A stretch of 23,958 bases of DNA from an uncultured Trueperaceae bacterium (GTDB lineage Bacteria; Deinococcota; Deinococci; Deinococcales; Trueperaceae), in contig CALDPK010000198.1 in NCBI GenBank assembly GCA_937911855.1, positions 1-23,958 on the forward strand. Direction: 5' to 3'. Made by a program: the position numbers and the translations under genes. The notes under the pieces are model-generated. The model saw only the letters and a list, made by a program, of their open reading frames with translations, was not told the DNA's origin and did no database searches. This document shows, piece by piece, positions 1 to 7,428 of this stretch (position 1 is its first letter; the number at the start of each line of letters is the position of its first letter).

Positions 1-444
1 ACCCCGCCCGGCTGCGGCTCTCCCTCATCCTGGGCGCTCGCAATCGGCATCGTCTACCTGCCGATCTTCGCCCGCATGGCACGCGGGCCAGCGCTGACCA
101 TCCTGTCGTGGGATTACGTTTCTGCCGCCCGCGCGCTCGGGGCACCGGGCGCCAGGATCCTGGCGCAGCACGTCCTGCCGAACATTGCGGCGCCCATGCT
201 GGTGCAACTCACCCTGTCTCTCTCGACAGCGATTCTGGTGGAAGCTTCACTGTCATTCCTGGGGCTCGGCACACAACCGCCCACGCCTTCACTGGGACTG
301 ATGCTGTCCGACAGCCGCGACACGATGCTGCTGTCACCCTGGCCAAGCGTGTTCTCCGGCTTCGCAATCCTGCTGGCCTCGTTCGGATTCAACCTGTTCG
401 GTGACGGCCTTCGCGACCTGCTTGACCCGTCACTGCGCAGCTGA
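1..444 (+). CDS. Peptide/nickel ABC transporter permease (DppC/OppC type), 5' truncated by window edge
   Basis: This is the C-terminal 147 residues of an inner-membrane permease of the Dpp/Opp family, which forms the channel of a peptide or nickel importer with a second permease, two ATPases and a binding protein. The frame is open from base 1 and ends at TGA 442-444. What is visible is the cytoplasmic EAA loop (from about base 109, containing SAARALGA and ending in HVLPNIAAP), which docks on the ATPase, followed by two hydrophobic segments with the family pattern EASLSFLGLG and a tail with FNLFGDGLRDLLDP. This ending is typical of DppC/OppC. Partner genes must lie upstream of the window, since the next gene is convergent. 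The substrate cannot be deduced from this fragment. Confidence 0.93.
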   Translation, partial: TPPGCGSPSSWALAIGIVYLPIFARMARGPALTILSWDYVSAARALGAPGARILAQHVLPNIAAPMLVQLTLSLSTAILVEASLSFLGLGTQPPTPSLGLMLSDSRDTMLLSPWPSVFSGFAILLASFGFNLFGDGLRDLLDPSLRS

Positions 445-462
445 TCAGCCCAAAAACGAGCG

Positions 463-500
463 TGGTCATCCTGCTCAGCCTCAGCCGGCCAGGATGACCA
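463..500 (-). terminator. Hairpin terminator between convergent genes
   Basis: An 11-bp perfect stem (463-473 with 490-500, arms TGGTCATCCTG and CAGGATGACCA) with a 16-base loop lies between the permease stop (444) and the peptidase stop (525). On the minus strand a run of five T (bases 455-451) follows 7 bases after the stem, so it fits best as a rho-independent terminator of the M23 gene; it may also work for the permease operon. Confidence 0.65.
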
Positions 501-524
501 TGCCTGTTAATGAGCCTTGGAGAC

Positions 525-1583
525 TCAGTCGATGTGCCGCACCAGCTGGCCCTGCACGGGTTCGCCCCGTTCGACGGCCTCGCCGTCAGCTTCGTACGAG
601 TTGAACTGGGCTGGAAGCCCCTCGCCCTGACCGAAATCCGGTGTGGTCTGCAGGTGGTAGTGCAGATGCGGTTCGGAGCTGCGCCCACTGTTGCCGCACT
701 CACCGAGCAGGTCACCGGCTTCAACCTGCTGACCCGCGGTGACCACAACCGAATCCTGCCTGAAGTGAGCGAGGAAAGAGAACTCGCCGTTGCCATGGTC
801 GATGATCACGTGATTGCCCAGCGGCTGTTCATCGATCAGTTCGCCAGGGGTCCGGTCCGGTTCACTGCCAACGGCCGCCACGACCGTCCCGGCGCCAGGG
901 GCCACAAGCGGCAGGCCGAAGCAGTAGTAATCCTCGTTGGACTCACCGGTTGAAGTGTGAGTAGCGCCGTCCCGGACAACCACGAAGTCGTAGGCGAAGC
1001 GCTGATCCGGGTAAGCCGCGTGGTAATTCTCCCCCACAGTCCGGCCACCCCACACGACCAGCCATTCATCCTCGAACGGCAGACGGAGATCTGCTTGCGT
1101 CTCGTAGTTCAGGAATTCGGTCGGTGCTTCCTGGACTTCACCCGCCGGTCCGATGAAAAAGCCGATGACGGTGCCTTGCTCGTCCAGCGCCCACTCGATG
1201 ACCGCCGCAACCCCTGACGGCTCGAACACCACGGTGCGCTGGTACACCTGCGCACCCAGGCGGTGAACGACCTCTTCGGCCCGGACTTCACTTTCAGCGC
1301 CGACTTCCGCCAGGAATCCGTCGCGGAAAGCGCGCAACCCGGGTTCACCGCCGATGGCCTCGGCGAGTTCGTCGCTGAACTGCGTGAAGAGTTCGCTGAT
1401 TTCGCCTGCGTAGAACTGCTCGGTGAGTTCCCGCCCAAGATTCAAAGCTGCCTCAGACTCCTGTGCGTAAGCTGACGGCCATGCCGCGAGCACCAAGGTG
1501 ATCAGCAGCCCGAGCCAGCAGGCCAGCCCCGGCATCCGGAAATTAAGGACATGTTCAGGTGTGTTGTGCGACTGTTCGTGCAT
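525..1583 (-). CDS. Secreted M23 family metallopeptidase with N-terminal DUF3887-like domain
   Basis: Predicted exported zinc endopeptidase of the LytM/M23 fold (352 aa), the family that cuts peptide cross-links in peptidoglycan. Residues 17-40 form a hydrophobic signal segment ending AYA, a good signal peptidase I site. Residues about 43-150 are a small alpha/beta domain resembling DUF3887, often found in front of hydrolases. The peptidase domain follows: His188 and Asp199 in the NYHAAYPDQRFAYDF region, His273 in FLAH, and the HxH pair His306/His308 in EPHLHYH, so all expected zinc and catalytic residues are present. The first ligand is in an NYH context instead of the common HxGxD, as in a sub-group of M23 proteins. 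The ATG at 1583 has a GGGAGG Shine-Dalgarno nine bases upstream, which decides it over the Met at residue 17. A natural target is the cell wall, but this is inferred from the family. Confidence 0.9.
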   Translation of the reverse strand: MHEQSHNTPEHVLNFRMPGLACWLGLLITLVLAAWPSAYAQESEAALNLGRELTEQFYAGEISELFTQFSDELAEAIGGEPGLRAFRDGFLAEVGAESEVRAEEVVHRLGAQVYQRTVVFEPSGVAAVIEWALDEQGTVIGFFIGPAGEVQEAPTEFLNYETQADLRLPFEDEWLVVWGGRTVGENYHAAYPDQRFAYDFVVVRDGATHTSTGESNEDYYCFGLPLVAPGAGTVVAAVGSEPDRTPGELIDEQPLGNHVIIDHGNGEFSFLAHFRQDSVVVTAGQQVEAGDLLGECGNSGRSSEPHLHYHLQTTPDFGQGEGLPAQFNSYEADGEAVERGEPVQGQLVRHID

Positions 1584-1716
1584 TGCTTTTTGCCTCCCTG
1601 GTAATGCCAGCTTAGACCCTTATGGGCAGCCTTCGTGCCGATGGCCTCTGCCCGGCACCGACTCTGTGAGTAGAGAAGGAACGGCGCATCCCCAGCGACG
1701 CCGACTGCCCTGATGA

Positions 1717-1722
1717 TAAATT
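1717..1722 (+). promoter_or_regulatory. Putative -10 box TAAATT of a leaderless promoter
   Basis: TAAATT ends 6 bases before the ATG at 1729 and there is no Shine-Dalgarno, so transcription probably starts at or next to the start codon. The box lies inside a small inverted repeat (GATGA 1712-1716, TCATC 1722-1726) that could be an operator. No clear -35 element is visible. The same arrangement recurs at 3783, 4997, 10047 and 21400. Confidence 0.5.
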
Positions 1723-1728
1723 CATCGG

Positions 1729-2190
1729 ATGCCACTCGACTTCGATACGCGTGTTGGTGCTTACTGCGTGGTGGTGGACCACGACCGGATTCTGCTCGCG
1801 CACGTGCGCGAGGGCTGGTTCGGCGCAGATCTTGGCTGGACCTTACCAGGTGGCGGGATGGAGCCCGACGAGACTCCGGGCCAAACAGCCAGGCGGGAGA
1901 TGCTTGAGGAAACCGGACTCGACGTGGAACTGGACGACTTGCTCGCCGTCGACAGCTTCACTGTTCAGCCCCACGAGAGACTGAATCCCGACGACCGCGA
2001 CCGCGCCCTGGTATCCCTGCGCATCATCTACACCGCGCGGATCACCGGCGGAACCCTGAGGAACGAACCGGATGGTTCCACCGACAGGGCCGAATGGATT
2101 CCGCTGGAAGAAGTAGGTGAGCTTCAGCGAGTTGAACTCGTGGATGTCGCCGTCAAGGCTTTACGTGATGCACAGGCTGAAACGGCTTAA
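1729..2190 (+). CDS. Nudix hydrolase
   Basis: Cytoplasmic Nudix-fold hydrolase of 153 aa; such enzymes split nucleoside diphosphates linked to another moiety, using Mg2+. The complete Nudix box GX5EX7REUXEEXGU is at residues 42-64, with Gly42, Glu48, Arg56-Glu57, Glu60-Glu61 and Gly63-Leu64 all in place. The N-terminal strand (VGAYCVVVDHDRILLAHV) and the C-terminal EWIPLEEV element are standard. The substrate is not predictable from the sequence. The gene is divergent from the M23 gene and convergent with the TspO-like gene, so it is probably a single-gene unit. The start has no Shine-Dalgarno but a -10-like box 6 bases upstream, suggesting a leaderless message. Confidence 0.92.
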   Translation: MPLDFDTRVGAYCVVVDHDRILLAHVREGWFGADLGWTLPGGGMEPDETPGQTARREMLEETGLDVELDDLLAVDSFTVQPHERLNPDDRDRALVSLRIIYTARITGGTLRNEPDGSTDRAEWIPLEEVGELQRVELVDVAVKALRDAQAETA

Positions 2191-2213
2191 CCGATTCGCT
2201 CTGTGAAGTCAGA

Positions 2214-2232
2214 CAGGAGCGACCCACTCCTG
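2214..2232. terminator. Possible weak terminator hairpin between convergent genes
   Basis: A 6-bp stem (CAGGAG 2214-2219 with CTCCTG 2227-2232, 7-base loop) lies in the 133-base gap between the Nudix stop and the TspO-like stop. No T tract follows on either strand, so the assignment rests on position only. I see nothing else in this gap. Confidence 0.3.
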
Positions 2233-2323
2233 ACGCTGCACTTGGACCATTCCTTGGACAACGCCTGCACGAGTGTGATTTGACCGGATTTTGCACTCTC
2301 GTAAAACGATGAGGAACCCGCTT

Positions 2324-3133
2324 TCAGCGGCCTGCAGGTACGGGAATATGACCTTCTGCTGAGGCGCGGTCTTGCGGCCGGCTTCGCATGAAGGTGTACA
2401 CGATCGCCGCGAGTAGCAGCAGCGCGCCGATGATTCCGCCGATCATTACGGCCGGTTCCTGCGTCTGCCCTGCCGCGATTCCGGACAGACCCCAGACGAG
2501 TACCAGGGGGTAGAAATAATCGCGCCGGGTCCACAGGGAAAGAAGCCCCAGCACGACCGTCGCGGCGATCATGATCAGAGTCCAGCCGATTCCGCTGATC
2601 GGACCACCGTCCCAGCCAACCGATGTCAGGTAGGCACTGATGTTCGCGATCGTCGCTACCGAGATCCAACCGAGGTAGATGCGGAACGGGAGTGCCACCA
2701 TGAACCGGTACGTCGGCGTGTTCTCGCTGCTTCGTCTCGTGACGTGCTGGTAGATGAGGATGAGTGTCAGAAGCAGGAGCACCATGATCACGACGCTCGT
2801 TCCGATCCACAGGAAGTGCCAGGCGAGCAGCCAGCTGAGGTTCAGCAGGCATGACACGATGAACAGCACGGCCACGCGCTGTACGACCGCATTGTTCGCC
2901 TGGGATGGCAGGAACTGGTAAACAGTGAATGCCGTCAGGCCTATGTATATGACTGACCAGATGGAGAACGTGAAGCCGGCGGGCGTGAAGAGGTTCTCGT
3001 ACAGTGCTGAAACCTCTCCCGTGTCACGTCCGCCCAGTGGCAGGGTGACGGCCAGGATGTTGAACGCGATCATTGCCAGTAAAGCCGCGGGGACCGCGAG
3101 GTGCCGGATTGGGTCGAGCCTGAGGGAACGCAT
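2324..3133 (-). CDS. TspO/MBR-like (tryptophan-rich sensory protein-like) integral membrane protein
   Basis: Polytopic membrane protein of 269 aa with about eight or nine hydrophobic segments. Residues 51-73 (PAGFTFSIWSVIYIGL and following) match the FSIWxxIY pattern of proteins annotated as tryptophan-rich sensory proteins of the TspO/MBR group, and NLSWLLAWHFLW (98-109) and YLGWISVATIAN (153-164) match later conserved helices. Classical TspO is about 160 aa with five helices and binds porphyrins and related ligands; this protein is much longer, so it belongs to the extended branch whose function is not established. The C-terminal tail is short and basic (about residues 248-269). The start at 3133 has only a weak AGGA upstream. 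It is on the same strand as the VOC gene but 190 bases away with a strong hairpin between, so it is probably separate. Confidence 0.75.
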   Translation of the reverse strand: MRSLRLDPIRHLAVPAALLAMIAFNILAVTLPLGGRDTGEVSALYENLFTPAGFTFSIWSVIYIGLTAFTVYQFLPSQANNAVVQRVAVLFIVSCLLNLSWLLAWHFLWIGTSVVIMVLLLLTLILIYQHVTRRSSENTPTYRFMVALPFRIYLGWISVATIANISAYLTSVGWDGGPISGIGWTLIMIAATVVLGLLSLWTRRDYFYPLVLVWGLSGIAAGQTQEPAVMIGGIIGALLLLAAIVYTFMRSRPQDRASAEGHIPVPAGR

Positions 3134-3263
3134 CAGCGAACGGGTCCTGTTGGTATTGCCAGTTTCAGGTAGCGAATCGTCAGCATTGCGTACCGCCTTT
3201 CAGATGTACTGGATTGTATCCGCGTGGTTCAACAGCAGTCAGTATGCAGAGCCACCCAATGCA

Positions 3264-3301
3264 GGCAACGCGTCAGCGCGGCGCTGATGCCGTGCGTTGC
3301 C
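3264..3301 (-). terminator. Nested inverted repeat downstream of the VOC gene, possible terminator
   Basis: An outer 8-bp stem (GGCAACGC 3264-3271 with GCGTTGCC 3294-3301) encloses an inner near-perfect repeat (TCAGCGC 3273-3279, GCGCTGA 3281-3287). It lies just after the stop of the VOC gene at 3324 and before the TspO-like gene. There is no T tract on the minus strand, so a terminator role is likely but not proven. The rest of the 190-base gap shows no gene. Confidence 0.4.
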
Positions 3302-3323
3302 ACTGCCGTTACTGCCGTTCAGC

Positions 3324-3701
3324 TCACGCTGGCCGTTCTACGAATACCAGGTTGTACCCGCTGGGATCGTACACGTAGAGCCGCAGGTCACCATGCTCTT
3401 CTACGGGGCCCGCGGAAACCTCGAAACCATGAAGCTCCAGCCTCTCCTTGACTGCCGAAACGTCTGGGACCTCTATGTGCGGGAGCACGCCGATTCCCCG
3501 CACTTTGCGGTCCAGTGCTTCCTGCATCCACTCCGGTACGCCTGCGGGGTCGACATGCAGGAACACGAATCCGTCGCCAAGTGCCAGAATCGCCATGTGG
3601 GGTGCGGGTCTCGCCACGACCGTCAGGCCGAGGCCCTCCTGATAGAAGCGTACAGACGCTTCCAGGTCACGCACGTAAAGCAGGTTGCCTTGGAACTTCA
3701 C
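3324..3701 (-). CDS. VOC family protein (glyoxalase/bleomycin resistance/dioxygenase fold)
   Basis: Small cytoplasmic protein of 125 aa with the two beta-alpha-beta-beta-beta modules of the vicinal oxygen chelate fold. Visible hallmarks are VRDLEASVRFYQEGLGLTVV in the first module (residues 10-29) and LRLYVYDPSGYNLVFVE (106-122) closing the second. His75 in PHIEVPD and Glu122 are in the places of usual metal ligands, though the set is not complete enough to be sure that a metal is bound. Members include glyoxalases, fosfomycin and bleomycin resistance proteins and dioxygenases; which of these applies cannot be told. The start is GTG at 3701 behind a GGGGTG sequence, a weak Shine-Dalgarno. Confidence 0.88.
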   Translation of the reverse strand: MKFQGNLLYVRDLEASVRFYQEGLGLTVVARPAPHMAILALGDGFVFLHVDPAGVPEWMQEALDRKVRGIGVLPHIEVPDVSAVKERLELHGFEVSAGPVEEHGDLRLYVYDPSGYNLVFVERPA

Positions 3702-3782
3702 GGTTCACCCCATTTCCACAGCTGTTTCCACCCACCATAGAGCAGACCAGGAACCGTTGAAGGTGCGGAATCCCGCAGCAGG

Positions 3783-3788
3783 TACCAT
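3783..3788 (+). promoter_or_regulatory. Putative -10 box TACCAT of a leaderless promoter
   Basis: TACCAT is followed by exactly 6 bases and then the ATG at 3795; no Shine-Dalgarno is present. A TTGAAG at 3757-3762 resembles a -35 box but the 20-base spacing is long. Confidence 0.5.
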
Positions 3789-3794
3789 GCCTGA

Positions 3795-4586
3795 ATGCTG
3801 CAAGCCGCCAACCTGCCCAACCCCTCCGACACCTGGCCACTGAACATGCCACTTGTTCATCGAACGCGGCGGGTGGAGTTCGCCGAAGCCATCACGATCC
3901 TGGCGGGCGAGAATGGCACCGGCAAGAGCACGCTGCTTGAGGCGCTTGCCGTCGCCGCAGATCTGCCGGCAGCAGGGAGTCGTGACCGGCCGTCAGAAGA
4001 TCCGAGCCTGGAGCCGATCAAACCGTTAGCAGAAGGCATGCGCCTGGAATGGACTTTCCGCAGCAGCCGCGGCTTGTTCCTGCGCGCAGAAGATTTTCTG
4101 GGCTACGTGCGTGAGCAGAATGCCCGCGACGCCGAGCTGATGGCCGACGCAGACCGCCTGCGAGCTGACAACCCCGACATGCCCGAGCTGGAACTGAAGC
4201 GCATCCAGGGACCCTACCTGAGCCCCGTGGCCACCAGATCCGCGCGCTATCAGGGCGACCTGGACGAGCGCAGCCACGGCGAGGCGTTCCTGGCGTTCTT
4301 CCAAAGCAGGCTGATGCGACCGGGCCTCTACCTGCTGGACGAGCCCGAGGCCGCACTCAGCCCCACGCGGCAGCTCGCCTTCCTGGCCCTACTTAGGGAC
4401 GCCGTGGCGCGTGGTGCGCAGTTCATCATCGCCACCCACGCACCGATCGTAATGGCGGCACCCGGTGCACTTCTGCTCGAACTGCAGGATGGCGAGATGA
4501 TACCCACCGCCTTCGACGACCTGGAACACGTACGCACGCTGCGATCGTTCCTGGAACAGCCGGACGCGTACTTACGGCACCTCTGA
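3795..4586 (+). CDS. AAA/ABC-type ATPase (small SMC/RecF-like)
   Basis: Soluble ATPase of 263 aa with all ABC/RecF-class motifs: Walker A GENGTGKST (residues 38-46), an ABC signature-like RSHGEAF (159-165), Walker B YLLDEPEA (179-186, catalytic Glu183) and a switch His215 in ATHAP. There is no transmembrane segment and no transporter partner next to it, and the core lacks the Q-loop spacing of transporter ATPases, so it belongs to the stand-alone AAA ATPase group related to RecF and the ATP-binding proteins of the YbjD/OLD superfamily. Residues about 100-135 form a helical insertion where coiled-coil arms sit in larger relatives. The substrate or target is unknown. Start choice: ATG 3795 lies 6 bases after a TACCAT box. 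Confidence 0.85.
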   Translation: MLQAANLPNPSDTWPLNMPLVHRTRRVEFAEAITILAGENGTGKSTLLEALAVAADLPAAGSRDRPSEDPSLEPIKPLAEGMRLEWTFRSSRGLFLRAEDFLGYVREQNARDAELMADADRLRADNPDMPELELKRIQGPYLSPVATRSARYQGDLDERSHGEAFLAFFQSRLMRPGLYLLDEPEAALSPTRQLAFLALLRDAVARGAQFIIATHAPIVMAAPGALLLELQDGEMIPTAFDDLEHVRTLRSFLEQPDAYLRHL

Positions 4587-4681
4587 ACACAGGTATCGCG
4601 ACGAACAAGCTACGGCTGCCGGCTGAAGCGTTCCGCATGCACTCATTGGCATCGTTTAACGTGGGTTCAAAGGAGGCATCC

Positions 4682-4963
4682 GTGAAGAGAACCGTTTCGC
4701 TGAAGGAAGGTGACGCCCTCATGACCAAGCGCATGGAAGGGACGGCCGGCACGTCATTCCCGAAGCACACTGCCTCGCTGGAGTCGGCACTTGTCATTCT
4801 CGATGGGGTCTGCACGATCACCTTCGACGGGACCACTTACGAACTGCGCGCCGGAGACACCTTCATAGTTCCGGCAGATGAAGCGCATCAGGTCGCAGGC
4901 AATCCCGATTTCACGGCCATCCACATAATGCCGAAGACAATTCGCTTCGACTTCCGGGTATGA
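4682..4963 (+). CDS. Small cupin-domain protein
   Basis: Single-domain cupin of 93 aa, a six-stranded beta barrel. Motif 1 is partly kept (FPKHTASLESALVILDG, with His29 and Glu34; only one of the two usual histidines), and motif 2 is RAGDTFIVPADEAHQV (residues 56-71, His69). It could bind a metal or act as a sugar or ligand sensor. The function cannot be read from the sequence. I chose GTG 4682 because a perfect AAAGGAGG Shine-Dalgarno ends 5 bases before it; an in-frame ATG at 4637 would add 15 residues lacking cupin similarity and would place that Shine-Dalgarno inside the gene. It lies 95 bases after the ATPase gene on the same strand. Confidence 0.85.
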   Translation: MKRTVSLKEGDALMTKRMEGTAGTSFPKHTASLESALVILDGVCTITFDGTTYELRAGDTFIVPADEAHQVAGNPDFTAIHIMPKTIRFDFRV

Positions 4964-4996
4964 AGCCGGAGCCCGGGTACGTGAACTCACACCTGC

Positions 4997-5002
4997 TACC
5001 AT
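4997..5002 (+). promoter_or_regulatory. Putative -10 box TACCAT of a leaderless promoter
   Basis: TACCAT is 7 bases before the ATG at 5010, and no Shine-Dalgarno is seen. The same hexamer serves the ATPase gene at 3783. Confidence 0.5.
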
Positions 5003-5009
5003 TCCGGTC

Positions 5010-5807
5010 ATGACCGGTCGCGCCCTGTTCGACACCCACGCAAGTCGGCCGGAACCGGCCTTCACATGGCTGGGACAGCACAGCTTCATCCTGACGATAG
5101 GTTCTGAGGTCGTGCTGATCGACCCGTTCCTGTCCGAAGTTCCCGGCCGCCTGGTGCCGCCAATGTTCGAACCCGGCGCTGCCCGCGGCATCGTAAGTCT
5201 GGTCTGCTGCACGCATGACCACATCGACCACCTGGACCCGGTGGCAATCGAGGGTATGACGCAGGCCACGGATTGCAATTTCCTTGCTCCCCGGGCGTGT
5301 CGGCAGCGCATGCTCGAGCTGGGCGTGCCCGAGGACCGGTTGTTGCTGCTGGATGATCAGGAATCAGTGCAGTTCAGAGACGTGACCATCACAGGCATCA
5401 AGGCTGCGCACGAGGCATTCGAGACCGATGAGCAGGGCCACCACAAGTTCCTGGGGCTCATTCTGGAGTCAGATGGTGTGACCGTTTACCATGCTGGCGA
5501 CACCGTCTGGTGGGAGGGACTGCAGCAGAGGCTTCGGAACTGGCAACTCGATGTTGCCTTCCTGCCCATCAACGGCCGCGACGCAGTCCGCTACCGGGAC
5601 AACGTTCTGGGCAACATGACTTACCAAGAGGCTGCCGACCTGGCTGGCGGCCTGGAACCTGGACTGGTGGTTCCCACCCACTACGGGATGTTCGAGTTCA
5701 ACACTGAAGATCCCAGCAAGTTCTCCGACTATCTGGACGTCAAGTACCCACGCTTGCGCTATCAAGTGCCAAGTCTAGGTTTGTTGACAGTTATTGAGAC
5801 TCACTGA
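5010..5807 (+). CDS. MBL-fold metallo-hydrolase, UlaG-like
   Basis: Cytoplasmic metallo-beta-lactamase-fold hydrolase of 265 aa. The signature THDHIDHLD (residues 68-76) supplies His69, His71, Asp73 and His74; further ligands are His134 (KAAHEAF), Asp164 (YHAGDT) and His224 (PTHYGMF). The early FTWLGQHSFIL strand and the HAGDTVWWEGL and LPINGRD segments are typical of the UlaG branch, whose founder opens the lactone of ascorbate 6-phosphate, but many members have other or unknown substrates, and no ascorbate genes are near. The start is supported by a -10 box 7 bases upstream. It follows the cupin gene by 46 bases but seems to have its own promoter. Confidence 0.9.
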   Translation: MTGRALFDTHASRPEPAFTWLGQHSFILTIGSEVVLIDPFLSEVPGRLVPPMFEPGAARGIVSLVCCTHDHIDHLDPVAIEGMTQATDCNFLAPRACRQRMLELGVPEDRLLLLDDQESVQFRDVTITGIKAAHEAFETDEQGHHKFLGLILESDGVTVYHAGDTVWWEGLQQRLRNWQLDVAFLPINGRDAVRYRDNVLGNMTYQEAADLAGGLEPGLVVPTHYGMFEFNTEDPSKFSDYLDVKYPRLRYQVPSLGLLTVIETH

Positions 5808-5981
5808 TTTCAGGATTTCGCCTTGCCCTGCGGCGGTATCGCGCACTCCGGGCCGCGACGTGATCCAAGGCAGAGTACTCGCTATTCAGACATGCGTTAT
5901 GGTGCTTTGAACGACAACTTGAACTGACACTCCAACTCCACGATCGGCGCTGGCCGCACCTTAATAAAGTCGGAGGAACGC

Positions 5982-6269
5982 GTGAACGAATACCCCACAC
6001 TGAAGCTGGCCGTAAAGATACTGCGGTTCATTGGATGGCTGATGATTATCGCTGCAATCGCGGTCGGCGTTGTCACAATCTTTTCATCCGGAGGCCTACC
6101 CGGCTTTTTCAGCAACATCGTGGTGACTCTCACTGGAGTTCTGCAAGGCATCCTCCTGATTGCGGCCGGTGAGCTCATTCAGCTGCTCTTCGTACTGGAC
6201 AGCCGGACATCATCTTTGGCGCGAAACGTGGAACGCATTCAGCAGAAGCTGCCCGAGCAGTCCGTCTAA
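5982..6269 (+). CDS. Small membrane protein with two transmembrane helices
   Basis: Protein of 95 aa that I do not recognise. It has a helix at about residues 16-33 (IGWLMIIAAIAVGVV), a glycine-rich turn, a second helix at about 45-70 and a polar, charged C-terminal tail that looks helical (RTSSLARNVERIQQKL). This layout, two helices and a possible coiled tail, is common among small proteins that scaffold or regulate membrane partners. The start is GTG 5982 with GGAGGA five to six bases before it. It is followed by the EEP-domain gene after 28 bases and is probably in one operon with it. The 174-base gap upstream (5808-5981) has no gene. Confidence 0.75.
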   Translation: MNEYPTLKLAVKILRFIGWLMIIAAIAVGVVTIFSSGGLPGFFSNIVVTLTGVLQGILLIAAGELIQLLFVLDSRTSSLARNVERIQQKLPEQSV

Positions 6270-6297
6270 GCCGGTCATCGGTCAATCGCGTGGTCCG

Positions 6298-7305
6298 TTG
6301 AATAAGTCGCGCCAGATTCGTCTGCTGTCTGCCATATGTGTGCTGGTTTTGCTGCTGGCTACCTGGCCGCAACTGCTTTCCCTGGAGCGGACTCCTCTGC
6401 TTGCGCAGCTCACTGCCCTGCGGGGATTGCTCGTCCTGGTCAGTGTGGTGGGAGCAGCGATACTCGGTGTGCTTGCATGGCGTTCGGCATCCTGGCGACG
6501 CAGCGCCGTCGTATTTACAGTTGGATTGGTCATCGTCGCAGCAGCAAACTATTGGATTATGACTGATCGCGGATTCGAGACGAGTGCCCAGCCTGCGCAA
6601 GCTGCTGATCTGACGGTGTTCGTCTGGAACGTGTTTCGTGACGGGCCGGATCCTGCCCTCATTGCTGATTTCGCCATTGCCAATGACGTAGATGTGATCA
6701 CTTTGCTGGAGGTGGGGCAGGCCACTGTGGACAGCATCGCGGCTGCGCTGCAAGAAGCCGGCCAAACCATGCAGGTTTTCACACTGTCGTTTCACCAGCC
6801 CGAATTACCCCGGTACACCGCGCTGATAGTCAGCGAGGGTCTTGGCCTTTACGTTCAGGACGAGGAAGTTGGCTCAACTCCGCGTGTGCCATCCGTAGTC
6901 GCCCGACCACTTAGCGGCAGCGGACCGATGCTGGTCGCAGGCCACGCTGCCCCACCCTTCCCCGGGCTGATGGGCCGCTGGGCTGCAGGCTTACGGTGGC
7001 TGGCAGAGCGCTGTTATGAGGACGATGTTGTGATTCTGGGCGATTTCAACGCGACCCTGGATCACTTCAGCGGCTTGCGTTCCCCGGGGGCTCATGTAGG
7101 TGACTGCCATGACGCTGCCCGCTCACTGGGTGGTGGCGCACTGGGCACTTGGCCGTCGCAATTGCCGATATTCCTGGGGAGCCCCATAGACCATGTCGTG
7201 GCCAGCAACAACTGGGCGTTCAGCGGCTACCGGATAGTTACCGAGCTGGATGGCAAGGACAGTGACCACAGGGCGCTTTTAGTACAGCTGCAGCGCGTGC
7301 CCTGA
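6298..7305 (+). CDS. Membrane-anchored endonuclease/exonuclease/phosphatase (EEP) family protein
   Basis: About 335 aa with the TTG start used here. Three hydrophobic segments (roughly residues 8-24, 36-56 and 63-83) are followed by an EEP/DNase I-like domain that by this topology would face the periplasm or outside. Catalytic-type residues are visible: Asn111 in VFVWNVF, Glu138 in VITLLEV, Gly-Asp-Phe-Asn at 248-251, Asp in SPIDHVV, and Ser-Asp-His-Arg at 322-325. The family covers nucleases, sphingomyelinases and phosphatases; the substrate is unknown, and similar membrane-anchored proteins are usually only called EEP family. The frame is open up to an ATG at 6160, but those first 46 codons overlap the previous gene and give a Ser/Cys/Trp-rich peptide that looks like out-of-frame coding, so TTG 6298 is preferred; the exact start is uncertain. 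Confidence 0.8.
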   Translation: MNKSRQIRLLSAICVLVLLLATWPQLLSLERTPLLAQLTALRGLLVLVSVVGAAILGVLAWRSASWRRSAVVFTVGLVIVAAANYWIMTDRGFETSAQPAQAADLTVFVWNVFRDGPDPALIADFAIANDVDVITLLEVGQATVDSIAAALQEAGQTMQVFTLSFHQPELPRYTALIVSEGLGLYVQDEEVGSTPRVPSVVARPLSGSGPMLVAGHAAPPFPGLMGRWAAGLRWLAERCYEDDVVILGDFNATLDHFSGLRSPGAHVGDCHDAARSLGGGALGTWPSQLPIFLGSPIDHVVASNNWAFSGYRIVTELDGKDSDHRALLVQLQRVP

Positions 7306-7428
7306 TACTCGTGGTCTGCCAGCGACTACGTCAAGGTGCCCCTTTTCGCGAAGGACAAGTCCGAACGGCACGCCTCGGTCCCACCATCACCCTCCAGGTG
7401 TACTATCCTCCCAAACAAGGAGGATCTG

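Noticed and set aside
2187..2852. Open frame of 221 codons on the minus strand over the TspO-like gene
   Set aside because: It overlaps a well-supported membrane protein in another frame and its composition (Arg, His and Asp rich) is typical of a shadow frame. Its last 45 codons lie outside that gene but match nothing I recognise.
4637..4681. Upstream ATG for the cupin gene
   Set aside because: The perfect Shine-Dalgarno before GTG 4682 and the lack of cupin-like residues in the extension favour the later start.
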